A stretch of 8,486 nucleotides of DNA from Draconibacterium sp. (GTDB taxonomy: Bacteria; Bacteroidota; Bacteroidia; Bacteroidales; Prolixibacteraceae). The notes below the pieces were generated by a model. That model was not told the origin of the DNA, did no database searches, and saw only the letters and a program-made list of their open reading frames with translations. The stretch lies in assembly GCA_027011835.1 (NCBI GenBank), contig JALUZN010000260.1:1-8486 (forward strand), given 5' to 3'. Position numbers and translations under genes: made by a program. This document shows positions 6,356 to 8,486 of the stretch, one piece after another; position 1 is the first letter of the stretch, and each line of letters opens with the position of its first letter.

Positions 6356-6358
6356 AAT

Positions 6359-7105
6359 TTAAATTAAAAGTAACAATGCCGACAGGGCAGTAACAACAAA
6401 AACTGCGTTACGGTATATTTTATCCGAAATCCTTTTTACCAAAACAACCCCCAGAAATGCGCCCAAAGCAATGGCCGGGAAAACAATAATATTAAGCGTT
6501 AAAGTACTCCAGTTTATTGTTTTCCAGACAAAAATATGGAGTGGAAATTTTGAAAAATTGATAATAAGAAAAAACCAGGCTCCGGTACCAATAAAACTAT
6601 TTTTTGACAAACGCATAGCAAGCAGATAGATGGCGAAAACAGGTCCGGCAACATTCCCAATCATTGTTGCAAAACCGCCCAGAATGCCCATTAATGCGGC
6701 AAACCACCAGGTATCGGGAAATAGATTATTGGTTTTCCGGCGATCTTTCCAAAGCATTAACCCAATACTCGAAAAAACCAGTATCGCAATAATATTTTTA
6801 AACCACTCGTCATTAACAACTTCGCCCACCCACAGTGCAATACCAACACCTATAAAAGCCCACGGCAACAATTTCCAGAGAAACTTCCACTCGGCATGCC
6901 GATGATAATAACCCACGCCAAACAAATCGGCCATCATTAAAATAGGAAGCAGAACACCCGTTGAAGCTTTCCCCCCGAAGATAAAAGCCAAAACAGGAAC
7001 AACAACCATTGAAATACCGGGAACCCCAACTTTCGACATTCCAATAAAAAGTGCACACAGAGCAAGCAGCAACCACTGTGCAAAAGAGAAATCCAAATGA
7101 ATCAT
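6359..7105 (-). CDS. TauE/SafE (TSUP) family membrane transporter
   Basis: The 248-residue, very hydrophobic protein has about eight predicted membrane helices (roughly 8-24, 30-44, 48-65, 76-94, 104-119, 133-162, 171-192, 199-221 and a final one from 233). It shows the two family-type half motifs: GMSKVGVPGISMVVVP at 22-37 and GGFATMIGNVAGPVFAIYLL at 143-162. These fit the TauE/SafE/TSUP family, whose characterised members move sulfite, sulfoacetate, taurine-derived or other organic and sulfur anions across the inner membrane. The substrate here is not determinable from the sequence. Length is normal for the family. It is the first gene of a two-gene minus-strand unit, three bases ahead of the methyltransferase, and is divergent from the epimerase gene. 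No sulfur-metabolism gene is visible nearby. The upstream spacer on the minus strand has only a near-consensus -7 box (TATATTTT, plus-strand 7126-7133). Confidence 0.88.
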   Translation of the reverse strand: MIHLDFSFAQWLLLALCALFIGMSKVGVPGISMVVVPVLAFIFGGKASTGVLLPILMMADLFGVGYYHRHAEWKFLWKLLPWAFIGVGIALWVGEVVNDEWFKNIIAILVFSSIGLMLWKDRRKTNNLFPDTWWFAALMGILGGFATMIGNVAGPVFAIYLLAMRLSKNSFIGTGAWFFLIINFSKFPLHIFVWKTINWSTLTLNIIVFPAIALGAFLGVVLVKRISDKIYRNAVFVVTALSALLLLI

Positions 7106-7233
7106 TCTAAAAATTTTGAATTGCTAAAATATAGAAATTTACCGGTGATTAATAATCGCTGCAGTTTGAATCCATTCTGATAAAAATGAAAAGACATTTT
7201 GGACATTTAGCAACGATATTCTTTTGATTTAAT

Positions 7234-7241
7234 TACTTTTG
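7234..7241 (+). promoter_or_regulatory. Candidate promoter of the epimerase gene, -7 box TACTTTTG
   Basis: TACTTTTG matches the Bacteroidota -7 consensus TAnnTTTG exactly. A start of transcription near 7245-7249 would leave an untranslated leader of only about 10-14 nt before the ATG at 7259. No well-spaced TTTG -33 box is seen: the nearest are TTTA at 7206-7209 (24-nt gap) and TTTG at 7198-7201 (32-nt gap). The site lies in the 153-bp divergent spacer, which also holds a small GATTAATAATC palindrome at 7147-7157. Confidence 0.45.
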
Positions 7242-7258
7242 CTGCACAAAATTAAGCT

Positions 7259-8356
7259 ATGCAAAAAATTCTGACAATTGTTGGTGCACGCCCTCAATTT
7301 GTAAAAGCAGCTGCACTAAGCAGACAATTGAAAAAATACAATATTGAAGAGATTCTCGTTCATACCGGACAACATTTCGACAAAAATATGGCCGAAATAT
7401 TTTTTGATGAGATGGAGATTCCAAAGCCCAAATACAATCTTGGCATTCATTCGCTCTCGCACGGAGCAATGACCGGCCGGATGCTGGAAGAGATTGAAAA
7501 AGTTATTCTTGGTGAAAAACCATCGATAGTGGTTGTTTTTGGCGACACCAACTCTACATTAGCCGGAGCTTTGGCAGCAAGCAAATTGCATGTTCCGGTG
7601 GCACATATCGAAGCAGGATTACGCAGTTTTAATATGAAAATGCCGGAAGAAATCAATCGTATTTTAACCGACAGAATTTCTGATATTCTTTTTTGCCCGA
7701 CAGAATCTTCAATTAAGAATTTAAGGATTGAAGGATTCGATAAGTTCGACAACAGAATTGAAAACATTGGCGATGTTATGTACGACGTTGCCTTGTATTA
7801 CAGCCGGTTCTCGGCTGAACGTTCGACGCTACCAAAAACAGTTACCGATAGTAAAAAACCGGTGATACTGACAACCCTGCACCGGCAGGAAAATACCGAT
7901 AATTTAACACGGTTACAGTCGATTGTTGATGCGCTGAATATTCTTTCCAAAACATTCGAAATTGTATTGCCAATTCATCCGCGCACAAAAACAATTATCG
8001 AAAATGAAAATATTAAATTAGATTTTAAACCGCTTGCCCCGGTAGGTTACTTCGATATGATTGAACTGCTAAAAAAATGTGAGTTCGTAATTTCGGATAG
8101 CGGTGGGTTACAAAAAGAGGCATTCTTTTTCGAAAAACAGTGTCTTGTTATTCGCGATGAAACCGAGTGGACAGAATTGATAGAGTTGGGGTATAACTTC
8201 CTGGTGGGTTCAAACACCAATCTTATTATTGAAAAAGCAAACCAAATAGCAACCAGCAAAAAAAGCTTTACCGAAAAACCGTATGGAAATGGAGACGCTG
8301 CAGAAAAAATTGCACTTCGACTGCAAGAGTTTTTTGATAACAATAACGGTCTGTAA
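7259..8356 (+). CDS. wecB: Non-hydrolysing UDP-N-acetylglucosamine 2-epimerase family enzyme (WecB/WbpI type)
   Basis: The 365-residue protein is a GT-B-fold UDP-sugar C2 epimerase. The canonical reaction is UDP-GlcNAc to UDP-ManNAc for surface polysaccharides. Visible motifs are GARPQFVK (9-16), HTGQH (35-39), GDTNST (95-100), HIEAGLRS (116-123), PEEINR (129-134), HRQEN (208-212), HPRT (240-243), SDSGGLQKEA (279-288) and DETEW (300-304). D96, E118, E131 and H208 match the catalytic residues D95, E117, E131 and H213 known in E. coli WecB. Length is typical. The PQF in the first motif, the FNMKMPEEINR context and TEW instead of the TERPE of E. coli-type WecB resemble, from memory, WbpI-like enzymes acting on UDP-2,3-diacetamido glucuronate, so the exact substrate is open. 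It stands alone, with no glycosyltransferase or dehydrogenase partner in the window. The start is the first ATG after the promoter box. Confidence 0.93.
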   Translation: MQKILTIVGARPQFVKAAALSRQLKKYNIEEILVHTGQHFDKNMAEIFFDEMEIPKPKYNLGIHSLSHGAMTGRMLEEIEKVILGEKPSIVVVFGDTNSTLAGALAASKLHVPVAHIEAGLRSFNMKMPEEINRILTDRISDILFCPTESSIKNLRIEGFDKFDNRIENIGDVMYDVALYYSRFSAERSTLPKTVTDSKKPVILTTLHRQENTDNLTRLQSIVDALNILSKTFEIVLPIHPRTKTIIENENIKLDFKPLAPVGYFDMIELLKKCEFVISDSGGLQKEAFFFEKQCLVIRDETEWTELIELGYNFLVGSNTNLIIEKANQIATSKKSFTEKPYGNGDAAEKIALRLQEFFDNNNGL

Positions 8357-8428
8357 AGAAATCTAACAACCCGAATTGACAACATTATTTTATCCGACAA
8401 CAAGGTAAAACACAGACATTGCGTATAC

Positions 8429-8463
8429 AAAAAAGCCACATACCTTTTTAAAGATACGTGGCT
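8429..8463 (-). terminator. Intrinsic terminator, minus-strand orientation, for a gene to the right
   Basis: The perfect outer stem AGCCAC (8434-8439) with GTGGCT (8458-8463) continues inward past mismatches with TA/TA and CTT/AAG pairs. Read on the minus strand, the stem is followed directly by six T residues (plus-strand A-run 8429-8434), the classic Rho-independent layout. On the plus strand the sequence after the stem (CTAACTATTTT) is a poor T-tract, though weak two-way action on the wecB transcript, which ends at 8356, is possible. It implies a minus-strand gene ending just beyond position 8486. Confidence 0.65.
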
Positions 8464-8486
8464 CTAACTATTTTAAATGTCTTTGT

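Noticed and set aside
7147..7157. GATTAATAATC palindrome in the divergent spacer as an operator
   Set aside because: The arms are only 5 bp in AT-rich DNA, so chance is likely. It is mentioned with the promoter but not called separately.
1..8486. Mobile element, CRISPR array, tRNA/rRNA or defence system
   Set aside because: No transposase or integrase frame, no spaced repeat series, no recognisable RNA gene sequence and no toxin or nuclease motifs were seen on either strand.

Overview
The window comes from a member of the Bacteroidota, possibly a Marinilabiliales-type anaerobe, though the placement within the phylum is a guess. The evidence is the AT-rich sequence, the absence of Shine-Dalgarno motifs before starts, TAnnTTTG-type -7 promoter boxes, the ATP synthase gene order, and an ATP synthase a subunit carrying a signal peptide and a long His-rich periplasmic N-terminus. 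All reading frames look intact. The only partial gene is the one cut by the left edge.

Positions 1-5648 hold most of an F-type ATP synthase locus on the + strand. First comes the C-terminal part of a small AtpI-like membrane protein. A 340-bp AT-rich non-coding stretch follows, with a 13-bp inverted repeat and a good -7 promoter box. Then come atpB (a), atpE (c), atpF (b), atpH (delta), atpA (alpha) and atpG (gamma). Together these give the whole Fo sector plus alpha, gamma and delta of F1. The beta (atpD) and epsilon (atpC) genes are absent after atpG and must lie elsewhere, probably upstream or at a separate locus. The c subunit has an E71-G72 site without the Na+-ligand residues, so a proton-driven enzyme is predicted. 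A strong hairpin sits between atpE and atpF.

Positions 5651-7105 hold a minus-strand two-gene unit, read right to left: a TauE/SafE (TSUP) membrane transporter followed by a class I SAM-dependent methyltransferase. The methyltransferase converges on atpG with only 2 bp between the stop codons. A 153-bp divergent spacer separates the transporter from a plus-strand non-hydrolysing UDP-GlcNAc 2-epimerase family gene (wecB/wbpI type, 7259-8356). The last 130 bp contain an intrinsic terminator oriented on the minus strand, which implies a minus-strand gene or operon just right of the window.

Overall this is mostly core genome. I found no mobile element, CRISPR array, tRNA/rRNA, defence cassette or clearly new system. 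The points worth following up are the intra-operon hairpin after atpE, the His-rich extension of subunit a, the very tight convergent junction, the identical in-frame stop-ATT-ATG junctions in two operons, and the substrate of the epimerase.
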